A stretch of 64,000 nucleotides of DNA, taken from Pelomonas sp. Root1444. GTDB lineage: Bacteria > Pseudomonadota > Gammaproteobacteria > Burkholderiales > Burkholderiaceae_C. The DNA lies in the NCBI RefSeq assembly GCF_001426885.1, contig NZ_LMFP01000003.1, positions 503,306 to 567,305 on the forward strand, given 5' to 3'. Below are positions 18,424-28,547 of the stretch, one piece after another (within the stretch, counting starts at the first letter, position 1; every line of letters starts with the position of its first letter). Position numbers and translations under genes: made by a program. The notes below the pieces were generated by a model, which was not told the DNA's origin, ran no database searches, and worked only from the letters and a program-made list of their open reading frames with translations.

Positions 18424-18451
18424 CTTGAAACGGCGCCAGTTATCCACAACT
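18424..18451 (+). promoter_or_regulatory. Possible second sigma-32 promoter, with DnaA box, upstream of dnaK
   Basis: CTTGAAA (18424-18430) is a perfect sigma-32 -35 box. Thirteen bases on, CCACAACT (18444-18451) is only a partial -10 match. The perfect 9-base DnaA box TTATCCACA occupies 18440-18448 and overlaps this -10. It could let dnaK be expressed apart from grpE; whether DnaA binds is untested. Confidence 0.45.
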
Positions 18452-18485
18452 CGAACACATCCAACAAATTCTTCAGGAGTTCCAA

Positions 18486-20450
<1,965 letters not shown>

Positions 20451-20465
20451 GTCCTCCATGACCCC

Positions 20466-20498
20466 AGCCCGGGACCGCATCCGCGCGCCCGGGCTTTT
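20466..20498 (+). terminator. Hairpin between dnaK and dnaJ
   Basis: AGCCCGGG (20466-20473) pairs with CCCGGGCT (20488-20495), followed by TTTTCCC. It may act as a partial terminator that keeps dnaJ below dnaK, or stabilise the dnaK mRNA. Confidence 0.7.
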
Positions 20499-20514
20499 CC
20501 CTTGAAAGACGATC

Positions 20515-21663
20515 ATGGCTTCCACGAAGCGCGATTACTACGAAGTCCTCGGCGTCGCGAAGAACGCGTCCGACGAAGACATCAAGAAGGCCTACCGCAA
20601 GCTGGCCATGAAGCACCACCCCGACCGCAACCAGGGCGACGGGGCGAAGAAGGCTGAGGAAAGTTTCAAGGAGGCCAAGGAGGCCTACGAGATGCTGTCC
20701 GATGCGCAGAAGCGCGCGGCCTACGACCAGTACGGCCACGCCGGCGTCGACCCCAACATGGGCGCCGGCCGCGGCGCGGGCCCCGAGGGCTTCGGCGGCT
20801 TTGCCGAGGCCTTCGGCGACATCTTTGGCGACATCTTCGGCGGCCAGGGCGGGCAGCGCCGCGGCGGCGGCCAGCAGGTCTACCGCGGCAGCGACCTCAG
20901 CTACGCGATGGAGATCACGCTGGAAGAGGCCGCGCGCGGCAAGGAAACGCAGATCCGCATCCCGAGCTGGGAGAACTGCGAGACCTGCAGCGGCACCGGC
21001 GCCAAGCCCGGCACCAGTGCCAAGACCTGCGGGTCATGTGGCGGCTCGGGCACGGTGCACATGCGCCAGGGCTTCTTCAGCATCCAGCAGACCTGCCCGC
21101 ATTGCCACGGCAGCGGCAAGATCATTCCGGACCCCTGCATGACCTGCAACGGCCAGGGCAAGGTCAAGAAGCAGAAGACGCTGGAGGTCAAGATCCCCGC
21201 CGGCATCAACGAGGGCATGCGCATCCGCTCCGCGGGCAACGGCGAGCCTGGCGTGAACGGCGGCCCGGCGGGTGATCTCTACATCGAGATCCGCATCAAG
21301 CAGCACGACCTCTTCGAGCGCGACGGCGACGATCTGCATTGCACGATGCCGGTCTCCATGGTCACCGCCACGCTGGGCGGCAACATCGAGGTGCCCACGC
21401 TGGGCGGCAAGGCCGAGATCGAGCTGCCCGAGGGCACGCAGCACGGCAAGACCTTCCGCCTGCGCGGCAAGGGCATCAAGGGTGTGCGCTCCAGCTATCC
21501 CGGCGACCTGTACTGCCACATCGCGATCGAGACGCCGGTCAAGCTCACCGAGCATCAGAAGAAGCTGCTCAAGGAGTTGGACGAGTCGCTGAAGAAGGGC
21601 GGCGAGCGCCATTCGCCCAACGCGAAGAGCTGGACCGACCGGGTCAAGGACCTGTTCAAGTAA
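20515..21663 (+). CDS. dnaJ: Chaperone DnaJ (type I Hsp40)
   Basis: This 382-residue protein has the J-domain with HPD at 35-37, a Gly/Phe-rich linker, four CxxCxGxG zinc repeats ([32 protein letters not shown]) and the C-terminal substrate-binding domains. It delivers clients to DnaK and stimulates its ATPase. A strong terminator follows. Confidence 0.99.
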   Translation: MASTKRDYYEVLGVAKNASDEDIKKAYRKLAMKHHPDRNQGDGAKKAEESFKEAKEAYEMLSDAQKRAAYDQYGHAGVDPNMGAGRGAGPEGFGGFAEAFGDIFGDIFGGQGGQRRGGGQQVYRGSDLSYAMEITLEEAARGKETQIRIPSWENCETCSGTGAKPGTSAKTCGSCGGSGTVHMRQGFFSIQQTCPHCHGSGKIIPDPCMTCNGQGKVKKQKTLEVKIPAGINEGMRIRSAGNGEPGVNGGPAGDLYIEIRIKQHDLFERDGDDLHCTMPVSMVTATLGGNIEVPTLGGKAEIELPEGTQHGKTFRLRGKGIKGVRSSYPGDLYCHIAIETPVKLTEHQKKLLKELDESLKKGGERHSPNAKSWTDRVKDLFK

Positions 21664-21685
21664 GGCCCTCCTCCGCTCACAGCCG

Positions 21686-21717
21686 AGCCGCGGCGCCCGC
21701 AAGGGGCCGCGGCTTTT
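21686..21717 (+). terminator. Intrinsic terminator of the dnaJ operon
   Basis: AGCCGCGGC (21686-21694) pairs perfectly with GCCGCGGCT (21706-21714), followed by TTTT. Confidence 0.85.
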
Positions 21718-21818
21718 CTGCGTTTGGCGTGCCCGGTAGGAAAGGCGCCTGCGTCACAAATCACGGAAAGCGTCGCCACCGCGCGTCAAACCGCGCACCA
21801 TTCTGGACTGTGCCGCCC

Positions 21819-21846
21819 TAAAGTCCGCCGACTGTCACACCGATGA
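21819..21846 (+). promoter_or_regulatory. Weak sigma-28-like promoter candidate
   Basis: TAAAGTCC (21819-21826), 12 bases, then ACCGATGA (21839-21846) resembles the FliA pattern TAAAGTTT-N11-GCCGATAA, with two changes in each box and one extra spacer base. It lies about 70 bases before the response-regulator gene. Confidence 0.25.
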
Positions 21847-21915
21847 CTCATAAGTGATTGACTCCATCAGCCTCCAGATCAGAGTTCACGACATCGCGTC
21901 GGAATGGGAGGCTGC

Positions 21916-23562
21916 ATGTACCTGATGGATCCCACCATCCAGGACGCGTCGGCGTTGATCATCGACTGCAATGCCACCTCGCGCAGCCTGATGTCTGCGC
22001 AGCTGCGCGACCTCGGCGTCGGCACGGTGCGCCAGACGCCGCGCGTGAAGGACGCGCGCGTGATGCTGGAGCACCAGACCTTCGACATCGTGCTGTGCGA
22101 CTACCACTTCGACGCCAGCGACAGCTCGGGCCAGGACCTGCTGGATGAGCTGCGCCGCGAAGGCCTGCTGCCCTACGCCACCGTGTTCGTCATGGTGACC
22201 AGCGAGGCCACCTACGCCAAGGTCGCCGAGGCCGCCGAGGCGGCGCTGGATGCCTACCTGGTCAAGCCCTACACCAGCGCCAGCCTGGCCGAGCGGCTGG
22301 CCAGCGCGCGCCAGCGCAAGCGCGTGCTGAAGGAGATCTTCGAGGCCATCGAGGCGCAGGATTTCGAGACCGCCGCCAACCTCTGCATGGCGCGCTTCGA
22401 GGCCAAGGACAGGTACTGGCTCTACGCCGCCCGCATCGGTGCCGAACTGCTGCTGCGCCTGAAGCGCTTCGGCGATGCCAAGGTGCTGTATGAAGCCATC
22501 ATCGCCGCCAAGACCGTGCCGTGGGCGCGGCTCGGCGTGGCCCGTACCGAGGTGGCCAGCGGCAACCTGCAGGGCGCGCGGCGCACGCTGGAGAACCTGA
22601 TCGGCGAGCTGCCCGACTACGCCGACTCGCACGATCTGATGGGCCATGTGCAGATGGAGCAGGGCGAGCTCCGCGAGGCCCTCAAGACCTACCAGACCGC
22701 CGCGACACTGACGCCCGGCTGCCTGCTGCGCCTGCAGCGCTGCGGGTCGCTGGGCTTTTACGCTGGCGAGCGGGCCGAGGCGCTGAAGATGCTGGAGCGC
22801 GCCATGTCGCAGGGGCTGCGCTCCAAGCTGTTCGACATGCTCAGCGTCGTGCTGATCGGCCTGATGCGCTTCGACAACAAGGACCACAAAGGCTTCAAGT
22901 ACGCGCACGACGCGCTCATCGCGACGCTGGAGCGCACGCCAGGGTCGATCCGGCTGCAGCGTTTCGACCTCGTCTTCCGCGGCCTGGCCTTCCTGCTGGA
23001 GCGGCGCGTCGGCCAGGCGCTCGTTGTGGCACGCGAGTTCACCGAGCACGCCGGCAGCGGCAGCTTCGACCTGGAAGCCGCCTCGCTGCTGACGGCGCTG
23101 TGGCTGCGCCTGTCCAGCCAGGAGGTCGAGCTCGACGAGATGATGCCCGTGCTGCGCGAGCTGGGCATGCGCCACTGTGCGACCAAGGCCAGCACCGAGA
23201 TCCTCGTCGCGATGACCGAAGGCCACGCCGGCGCGGCCGAGCAGTTCCGCGACTGCCATCAGCAGGTCTTCAGCGTGGCCGAGACGGCGATGCGCCACTC
23301 CATGCGCGGCAGCGCCAGGACCGCCGTGGAACTGCTGATCCAGCAGGGCGAGCGCACGCGCAACGCCAAGCTCATCGACATGGCCGGCCTGGTACTCAAA
23401 CGCCATGCGGAGAAGATCGACGGTGCCCAGGCGCTGGCCGAGCAGATCGAAGTGCTGCATGGCCGCTACGTGAAGCCGATGACGGGCGCACCGGGCAAGG
23501 CCCGCGCGACCGGTGGCGTCGCGCTGCGTGCCGCGGCACCGGCGGGCGCCGAAACCGCCTGA
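21916..23562 (+). CDS. Response regulator receiver protein with TPR-like region
   Basis: This 548-residue protein begins with a receiver domain (about residues 10-130). Asp62 (IVLCDYHF) is the likely phosphoacceptor, Thr/Ser lies at MVTSEATY, and Lys is at YLVKPYTS. The rest (about 140-510) is helical with tetratricopeptide-like repeats (FGDAKVLYEAII, LQGARRTLENLI, LREALKTYQTAATL) and no DNA-binding domain, so it should act by protein contact. The ATG at 21916 is preferred over one 12 bases upstream because GGGAGG sits 4 bases before it. No partner histidine kinase is adjacent. Proteins of this design occur in many beta- and gamma-proteobacteria; the output is not established. It is separated from dnaJ by a terminator and 200 bases. 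Confidence 0.85.
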   Translation: MYLMDPTIQDASALIIDCNATSRSLMSAQLRDLGVGTVRQTPRVKDARVMLEHQTFDIVLCDYHFDASDSSGQDLLDELRREGLLPYATVFVMVTSEATYAKVAEAAEAALDAYLVKPYTSASLAERLASARQRKRVLKEIFEAIEAQDFETAANLCMARFEAKDRYWLYAARIGAELLLRLKRFGDAKVLYEAIIAAKTVPWARLGVARTEVASGNLQGARRTLENLIGELPDYADSHDLMGHVQMEQGELREALKTYQTAATLTPGCLLRLQRCGSLGFYAGERAEALKMLERAMSQGLRSKLFDMLSVVLIGLMRFDNKDHKGFKYAHDALIATLERTPGSIRLQRFDLVFRGLAFLLERRVGQALVVAREFTEHAGSGSFDLEAASLLTALWLRLSSQEVELDEMMPVLRELGMRHCATKASTEILVAMTEGHAGAAEQFRDCHQQVFSVAETAMRHSMRGSARTAVELLIQQGERTRNAKLIDMAGLVLKRHAEKIDGAQALAEQIEVLHGRYVKPMTGAPGKARATGGVALRAAAPAGAETA

Positions 23563-23642
23563 GCGACTGCGCCACACCGCGCCGCGCCAGCGGCGCGACG
23601 ACAATGCGGGCCGCCGCCCTCGCCTCTTTTTTTCTCGATCCC

Positions 23643-25313
23643 ATGCCCCTGTTCAAGCGCTTGCTGGCCTGGTTCCAGCCCGACACCTCGCGGCCCCTGA
23701 CCCAGGCCTGGCTGGCCGCCTTGTGGATGGGCCTGCTGGCCAACTGGCCGCTGTGGAAGCAGCTGCACTCCCTGCCCGGCGTGGGCCTGGGCTTCATGCT
23801 GGCCTTCGCGGGCATGGTCACGGCGGCCACGGGAGCGGTCCTGAGCCTGCTGGCCTGGCCGCGCGTCATCAAGGGGGTGCTGGCCTTCCTGCTGATGGCC
23901 GGCGCCGCGCTGGCTTACTTCATCGGCACCTACGGCATCGTCTTCGACCCCACGATGGTCACGAACATGGTGCAGACCGACGTGCGCGAGACGCGCGACC
24001 TGCTGAGCTGGCGGCTGCTCGCCAGCCTGCTGCTGCTGGGCGCCTTGCCCGCCGGCTGGCTGCTGCGCCGGCCGCGGGCACCGGCCCAGGACGTCGCGAG
24101 GCGGCTGGGCGGCAACCTGGCGTCGTTCAGCCTTGCGGTCGTCGCGATGGTGTTGCTGGCGCTCAGTGTCTTCGCCACGCTGTCGTCGACGATGCGCAAC
24201 CAGAAAAGCCTGCGCTACATGGTCACGCCGTTGAACGCGGTCTACTCGGTCAGCGCCGTCGCCGCGCGCAGCCTCGCCGGGCCCAAGGGCCCGCCGGCCG
24301 TGCTGGGCGCAGACGCCCACCTGCTGCCGCGCGCCGACGGCGGCAAGCCGCCGCTGCTGCTGCTGGTCGTCGGCGAGACGGCGCGCGCGATGAACTTCAG
24401 CCTGAACGGTTATGCGCGGCCCACCAACCCGGAGTTGGCCAAGCTGCCCGTCACCAGCCTGTTCAGCCTGCGCCAGGTCACGTCCTGCGGCACCGCCACG
24501 GCGGCGTCGCTGCCCTGCATGTTCGCGCCCCAGGGCCGCTCCGCCTTCGACGCCGACAAGCCGCAGGAAAACCTGCTGGATGTGCTGCAGCGCGCCGGCC
24601 TGGCGGTGCTGTGGCTGGACAACCAGAGCGGTTGCAAGGGCTTGTGCGACCGCGTGCCCCACAGCTTCACGGCCAAGCTGCCCGAGGGCGCCGCGCCAAT
24701 GCCGGCAGGCCTGTGCAGCGGCGAGGAATGCTTCGACGAAGCGCTGCTGCATGAACTCGACAAGCGCATCGCCGCGCTCGACGCCCAGCGCCTCCAGCGC
24801 GGCCTGGTGCTGGTGATGCACCAGATGGGCAGCCATGGCCCGGCCTACTTCAAGCGCTCGCCGCCCGACCTGAAGCCCTTCCAGCCCGAATGCCGCAGCA
24901 ACGAGCTGCAGCAGTGCCCGCGCGAACAGGTCGTCAACGGCTACGACAACACCCTCGTGACGACCGACCGGCTGCTGGCGCGCAGCATCGCGTGGCTGCA
25001 GGCGCAGGCCACGCACTTCGACACCGGCATGCTTTATGTGTCGGACCATGGCGAATCGCTGGGCGAGAACGGCCTCTACCTCCACGGCATGCCCTATGCG
25101 CTGGCGCCGCGCGAGCAGACGCATGTGCCGATGATCCTGTGGCTGCCCGAGGGCGGTGCGCTCGCCGCGTCGCTGAAACCCGGTTGCCTGGCTGGATTGC
25201 GCGACAAGCCGGCGTCCCACGACAACCTCTTCCACACCGCGATGGGATGGGTGGGCGCACGGGCGGACGTCTACAGGCCTGAATGGGACCTGCTGGCGGG
25301 CTGCCGGCGCTAG
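23643..25313 (+). CDS. Lipid A phosphoethanolamine transferase (EptA-like)
   Basis: This 556-residue protein has five hydrophobic N-terminal helices (to about residue 185) and a periplasmic sulfatase-fold domain. Family metal and catalytic sites are present: Glu245 in VVGETARAMN, the nucleophile Thr284 in SCGTATAASLPCMF, and YVSDHGESLGENGLYLHGMP near the end. The paired cysteines typical of the family are also there. Members move phosphoethanolamine from phosphatidylethanolamine to lipid A and lower polymyxin sensitivity. The ATG at 23643 gives the usual N-terminus. An upstream in-frame ATG at 23604 looks more like part of a -10 sequence (GACAAT). No PmrAB-type regulator is next to it. Confidence 0.92.
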   Translation: MPLFKRLLAWFQPDTSRPLTQAWLAALWMGLLANWPLWKQLHSLPGVGLGFMLAFAGMVTAATGAVLSLLAWPRVIKGVLAFLLMAGAALAYFIGTYGIVFDPTMVTNMVQTDVRETRDLLSWRLLASLLLLGALPAGWLLRRPRAPAQDVARRLGGNLASFSLAVVAMVLLALSVFATLSSTMRNQKSLRYMVTPLNAVYSVSAVAARSLAGPKGPPAVLGADAHLLPRADGGKPPLLLLVVGETARAMNFSLNGYARPTNPELAKLPVTSLFSLRQVTSCGTATAASLPCMFAPQGRSAFDADKPQENLLDVLQRAGLAVLWLDNQSGCKGLCDRVPHSFTAKLPEGAAPMPAGLCSGEECFDEALLHELDKRIAALDAQRLQRGLVLVMHQMGSHGPAYFKRSPPDLKPFQPECRSNELQQCPREQVVNGYDNTLVTTDRLLARSIAWLQAQATHFDTGMLYVSDHGESLGENGLYLHGMPYALAPREQTHVPMILWLPEGGALAASLKPGCLAGLRDKPASHDNLFHTAMGWVGARADVYRPEWDLLAGCRR

Positions 25314-25486
25314 TTCCTGCGCCGCCTGTTTGCGCGCAGATGTCGGGTTATGGCGGGTTCCCACGTTTCAAAGGAAGGGGCATGGACCCGGGCAGACAGC
25401 CGCGGGCCGTGGCCCTCGCTGCCTTTCCATCCGCCGTGAGCACCCGACGCTGACCTCCTGGAGGGCGGCGCATCAGGAGAACTGAT
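25314..25486. other. Intergenic region before the accessory block
   Basis: This 173-base gap has no open frame or clear promoter that I can defend. A short CCTCC-T-GGAGG palindrome lies just before the CAGGAG ribosome site of the next gene. Confidence 0.4.
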
Positions 25487-25999
25487 ATGGACAGCACTTC
25501 CGATCACGCGTCATCGTCCTCCAGTGACAGCCGCCGTCTTGCGCAGGCGATGGGGCCCGCCTTCGGCCCCATGGACTCCCTCAACCCGGGCTCCCATGCT
25601 GACGGCCGGGTCACCCTGCCGAGGGGCCTGGACGCCAGCCGGTTCGGTGAACGGCTGATCGCCGCCATGCAGTTGCGCGGCAACTTCAAGGCCACGGCGC
25701 TTGCCTGTGCGCTGGCGGTGAACGAGGCCGCCATCAGCCGCTGGAAGCGGGGCGGCCCCATCACGCTGCACCATGCCATCCGCCTGTGCGACACGCTCGA
25801 CATCTCGATGGACTGGCTGATCCGGGGAATCGGCCACCCGGCGGTGCACCACCGGCCCGACGGCGGGCAACCGCCGCCGCTGGTCAGCGAGCGCACGGTC
25901 GACGAGGTGCGTGCGCTCCTGAGCTTCATCGAACGCCGCACGGAGATCCGGCTTGCACAGGATGCAAGTGGTCAGTCCTGCGGCGCAAGAGCCACCTGA
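25487..25999 (+). CDS. Small HTH protein (lambda-repressor/Cro-like)
   Basis: This 170-residue protein begins with a Ser-rich disordered stretch. A five-helix Cro/C1-type DNA-binding region follows (about residues 50-115: FGERLIAAMQLRGN, ALACALAVNEAAISRWKRGG, LCDTLDISMDWLIRG). The C-terminal helix has ERTVDEVRALLSFIERRTEI and there is no sensor domain. A CAGGAG ribosome site lies 6 bases before the ATG. It leads a block of four same-strand genes and is the natural candidate to regulate it. I know no specific family for it beyond the HTH. Confidence 0.75.
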   Translation: MDSTSDHASSSSSDSRRLAQAMGPAFGPMDSLNPGSHADGRVTLPRGLDASRFGERLIAAMQLRGNFKATALACALAVNEAAISRWKRGGPITLHHAIRLCDTLDISMDWLIRGIGHPAVHHRPDGGQPPPLVSERTVDEVRALLSFIERRTEIRLAQDASGQSCGARAT

Positions 26000-26091
26000 A
26001 CACCTGACGGGCGATCGCCGCCATGCTTGTGCAGCACCGATGGACGGTGCCACATCGCGGTCTTTTCCTTCACTTCAACAGGAGAGCGGTC

Positions 26092-27204
26092 ATGGCTGAA
26101 TCGAGCGAACAAGGTTTTCAAGTCCTCACCCAACCCAGCGGGCTTGCCGAAGACGGCGGCACCGCCTGGAACGTGCAGCTGACCCGGCTGCTGCGCAACA
26201 CGGATCGGTTCGCCTGGGGCAACTGGACGCTCGATCCGACCATCAGGGTCGGGGCGCTGGGCTGGTTCAATCCGACCGACAGCCAGTTCCAAGGGGCGCA
26301 GACGGGCATCGCCGTCCCCGCCCTGACCGCCGTCTCCGGCACCGACTGGCACATCGAGCAGGGCGACGTGAAGCAGACGACGGTCGGTGTGAAGTTCGAC
26401 GTGCCGTACAAGGACCCGACCACCGGCACCGAGGTCACCGTCGGCCTGCAGAGCAGCTGGGACTTCGGCACCAAGGGCTCTCTGACGTCGACGGGCTCGA
26501 CCTACGGCGTCGAGTTCGTCGAAGACCCCGCCAAGGTCATGCTGGAGCGGTACGACGAGATCCTTCAGGTGGCCAAGAAATACAACAAGGCCACGGGCGA
26601 CAAGATCGACCAAGGCTTCGGGATGATCACCAAGGTCTGGCTCACCGACGGCTGCGTGAACATCGGCTCGCGCCAGGACAAGGCCGAGTTCAGCATCACC
26701 GGCTCGGTCGACGGTGTCGCCGCGATGACGGGCAGCGACCAGTCCGCCTCGCTGAAGGGCTCCTACAAGAACACCTCCTCGACGGACAACATCGAGAAGC
26801 GGCTATTCCCCAGCAAGACGAATGTGGTCGATCGCGAGCCGGTGGCCTACGCCTACGAATTCACGTCCTTTGCGGGCCGGGTCATCATCCCTCGCTGGGT
26901 GGGCGACATCCCCTACCTCAACCTGTGGCTGGACAACGGCGGCTCCTACATCGTCAACGCCACGGTGACGTACTGGCTGAACGGCGACAAGGTGACCCGC
27001 ACGGCTCGCGTCTCGGGCGGGATGGACACCCAGATCACGGGCATCCCGCTGGAGGCGACCGACTTCGACATCCGCATGGATTTCACCGCAGGCGCCACGC
27101 AATTCCTGCGCGTTGCCAATCCGCTCAACACCTGGGAACTCGGCCGCGGGCACATCAAGCTGACTGGCTGGTGGCCGGGACGCTCCGGCGCGGCCTGGAT
27201 CTGA
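26092..27204 (+). CDS. Unrecognised Trp-rich, beta-rich protein
   Basis: This 370-residue protein has no signal peptide or membrane helix. I do not recognise it. It has 14 tryptophans, many spaced through alternating polar/hydrophobic stretches that look like beta strands, one long amphipathic helix in the middle (about 158-185, KVMLERYDEILQVAKKYN), and a Ser/Thr/Gly-rich stretch after it. The C-terminal third (IIPRWVGDIPYLNLWLDNGG onward) reads as a separate beta domain. Strand-helix-strand order with soluble export-free sequence is seen in some pore-forming or lipid-binding folds, but that is an impression only. An AGGAGAG ribosome site precedes the ATG at 26092, which I prefer over an earlier in-frame ATG at 26023. 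A lipoprotein gene follows 132 bases later. Confidence 0.7.
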   Translation: MAESSEQGFQVLTQPSGLAEDGGTAWNVQLTRLLRNTDRFAWGNWTLDPTIRVGALGWFNPTDSQFQGAQTGIAVPALTAVSGTDWHIEQGDVKQTTVGVKFDVPYKDPTTGTEVTVGLQSSWDFGTKGSLTSTGSTYGVEFVEDPAKVMLERYDEILQVAKKYNKATGDKIDQGFGMITKVWLTDGCVNIGSRQDKAEFSITGSVDGVAAMTGSDQSASLKGSYKNTSSTDNIEKRLFPSKTNVVDREPVAYAYEFTSFAGRVIIPRWVGDIPYLNLWLDNGGSYIVNATVTYWLNGDKVTRTARVSGGMDTQITGIPLEATDFDIRMDFTAGATQFLRVANPLNTWELGRGHIKLTGWWPGRSGAAWI

Positions 27205-27215
27205 CCTTCGCCAGC

Positions 27216-27238
27216 GACGCGGCCCGTCGAGCCGCGTC
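27216..27238 (+). repeat. Perfect 8-bp hairpin after the Trp-rich gene
   Basis: GACGCGGC (27216-27223) pairs with GCCGCGTC (27231-27238) around a 7-base loop, 11 bases after the stop. There is no T-run, so at most it is a weak terminator or an mRNA 3' stabiliser. Confidence 0.5.
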
Positions 27239-27336
27239 CGGTGCCGACGCAGGGCGTGGGGAAGGGCTGTCGCCGAGATTCGGTGGCGGCCAGCCTGCGC
27301 TCGATGTCATGCCTCTGAGTACAAGGATCCACCGCC

Positions 27337-27885
27337 ATGAGCAAAGCGCTTCTCACCCTCCTGTCGACGATGGTGCTCGCGTCCTGCGCGCAACTGCCAC
27401 CGACGCCGACACCTCAGCCCCAGCAGCCTCGGCAAACCGCCGATGTGGCCTGGTATCCCACCCATCTCTACCGCGGTTTGAGGGTCGTTGCGGGAACGGT
27501 GAACCAGATCGACTGGTCCCGGGCCAGCTTCGGCGTGTCGGGCAACCCCGCGACCTTGTCCCTGTTCAACAACATGGCCCACGCCGCCGCCTTTCCCTGC
27601 TGGTTGAGGATCTCGGTCGATGTGCCCGGCAATCCACCGCCGCCGCCTCTGGTCGTCGGAGACCTGACCATACCCAACCCGCCACCCGGCGGCGCCAACG
27701 CGGGGCCGTGGCCCGTGGTGTTCGACAATGTGCCGCCCGGTCATTGGTCCATCGCGAGGGCCACGATAGGCGGTGCCAGCAACAACGCGGCAAGCGACCG
27801 CGCCGCAGCCGTCTTCACGGCCATGGCGCATGCGCCGCTGCCCACTGCGCTGGTCAGGGACGGGAGCGCCGTGGGTTGCCATTGA
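27337..27885 (+). CDS. Putative lipoprotein of unknown function
   Basis: This 182-residue protein starts with a lipoprotein signal (MSKALLTLLSTMVLASCAQL, lipobox LASC with Cys19), followed by a Pro/Gln-rich tether and a beta-rich domain with two more Pro-rich loops. The residue after the Cys is Ala, so outer-membrane targeting is expected under the usual Lol rule. I do not recognise the mature domain. An AAGGAT ribosome-like site precedes the ATG. Its neighbours are the Trp-rich protein and another unrecognised protein, all on one strand. Confidence 0.72.
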   Translation: MSKALLTLLSTMVLASCAQLPPTPTPQPQQPRQTADVAWYPTHLYRGLRVVAGTVNQIDWSRASFGVSGNPATLSLFNNMAHAAAFPCWLRISVDVPGNPPPPPLVVGDLTIPNPPPGGANAGPWPVVFDNVPPGHWSIARATIGGASNNAASDRAAAVFTAMAHAPLPTALVRDGSAVGCH

Positions 27886-27932
27886 CGGGACGCAAACCGG
27901 GCCCACCGGCAGGGCTGCAACAGGAGCGCTGA

Positions 27933-28502
27933 GTGGCCTTCATGGTTCACTGTGGTCGATGCAGGCTGTCGCCAGTACGCTGCAGCTTGCTGCTCGCGCA
28001 ATGGCGGCTGGCCACAGGCGGTCAGGGCGCAAGCGCCCGTCAACAGGCCGTCGGCCGTCTGCATGCCTTGACGCCGCATCAACTGGCATGCCTCGGTCTG
28101 CAGGACGATGCCTATGCGCGCGGTTGGCTGGCGTCCGGCCCTGCCGGCATGAGCATGGCGCTGTCATTGCAGATGCTCGAATGGACCACGCTTGTACCTG
28201 CGCTGCCCCCACAGCTTTGGCATGCCATGTTCCACGATGCAAGCGCCTTGGCACTGCCCCGTGGCCTGGCTCGACGCGTGGCGGCAGGCGCCACGCTGGC
28301 GCATTGGCTGGGCGCGCTGACCGGCCGCCGCTTGTCCTCCCCACCGGATGCTCACCTGGGCCGCTGGGTGCCGGGCCGGACGGCGCTGCGGTTGCGGCGC
28401 TGCCTGCGAGCGCCCGGCGCGGATGCACACCACGACGCCATCCGCAGCACGCTGGACAGCCTGACGGCAGACGATTGGCTCCTCGTCAACACCCTCTGGT
28501 AG
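27933..28502 (+). CDS. Unrecognised 189-residue protein
   Basis: The GTG start at 27933 is supported by AGGAG six bases upstream. The protein has no signal peptide; it is largely helical by composition, rich in Ala, Leu, Arg and His, with a repeated LALPRGLARRV and LGRWVPGRTALRLRRCL character and the C-terminus DDWLLVNTLW. I recognise no family. It ends the four-gene block; a hairpin separates it from the convergent radical-SAM gene. Confidence 0.55.
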   Translation: MAFMVHCGRCRLSPVRCSLLLAQWRLATGGQGASARQQAVGRLHALTPHQLACLGLQDDAYARGWLASGPAGMSMALSLQMLEWTTLVPALPPQLWHAMFHDASALALPRGLARRVAAGATLAHWLGALTGRRLSSPPDAHLGRWVPGRTALRLRRCLRAPGADAHHDAIRSTLDSLTADDWLLVNTLW

Positions 28503-28518
28503 GCATTGGGGCGGCGCC

Positions 28519-28539
28519 CGCAGCGGTGGCCGCTGCGGC
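28519..28539. terminator. Possible bidirectional terminator hairpin
   Basis: CCGCAGCGG (28519-28527) pairs perfectly with CCGCTGCGG (28531-28539) around TGG. It lies between convergent genes. It lacks a T-run on either side. Confidence 0.5.
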
Positions 28540-28547
28540 CTTGATCG

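Noticed and set aside
23604-23642. Earlier ATG for the EptA-like gene
   Set aside because: The bases GACAATGC look like a -10 element, and the extra residues do not resemble the family N-terminus.
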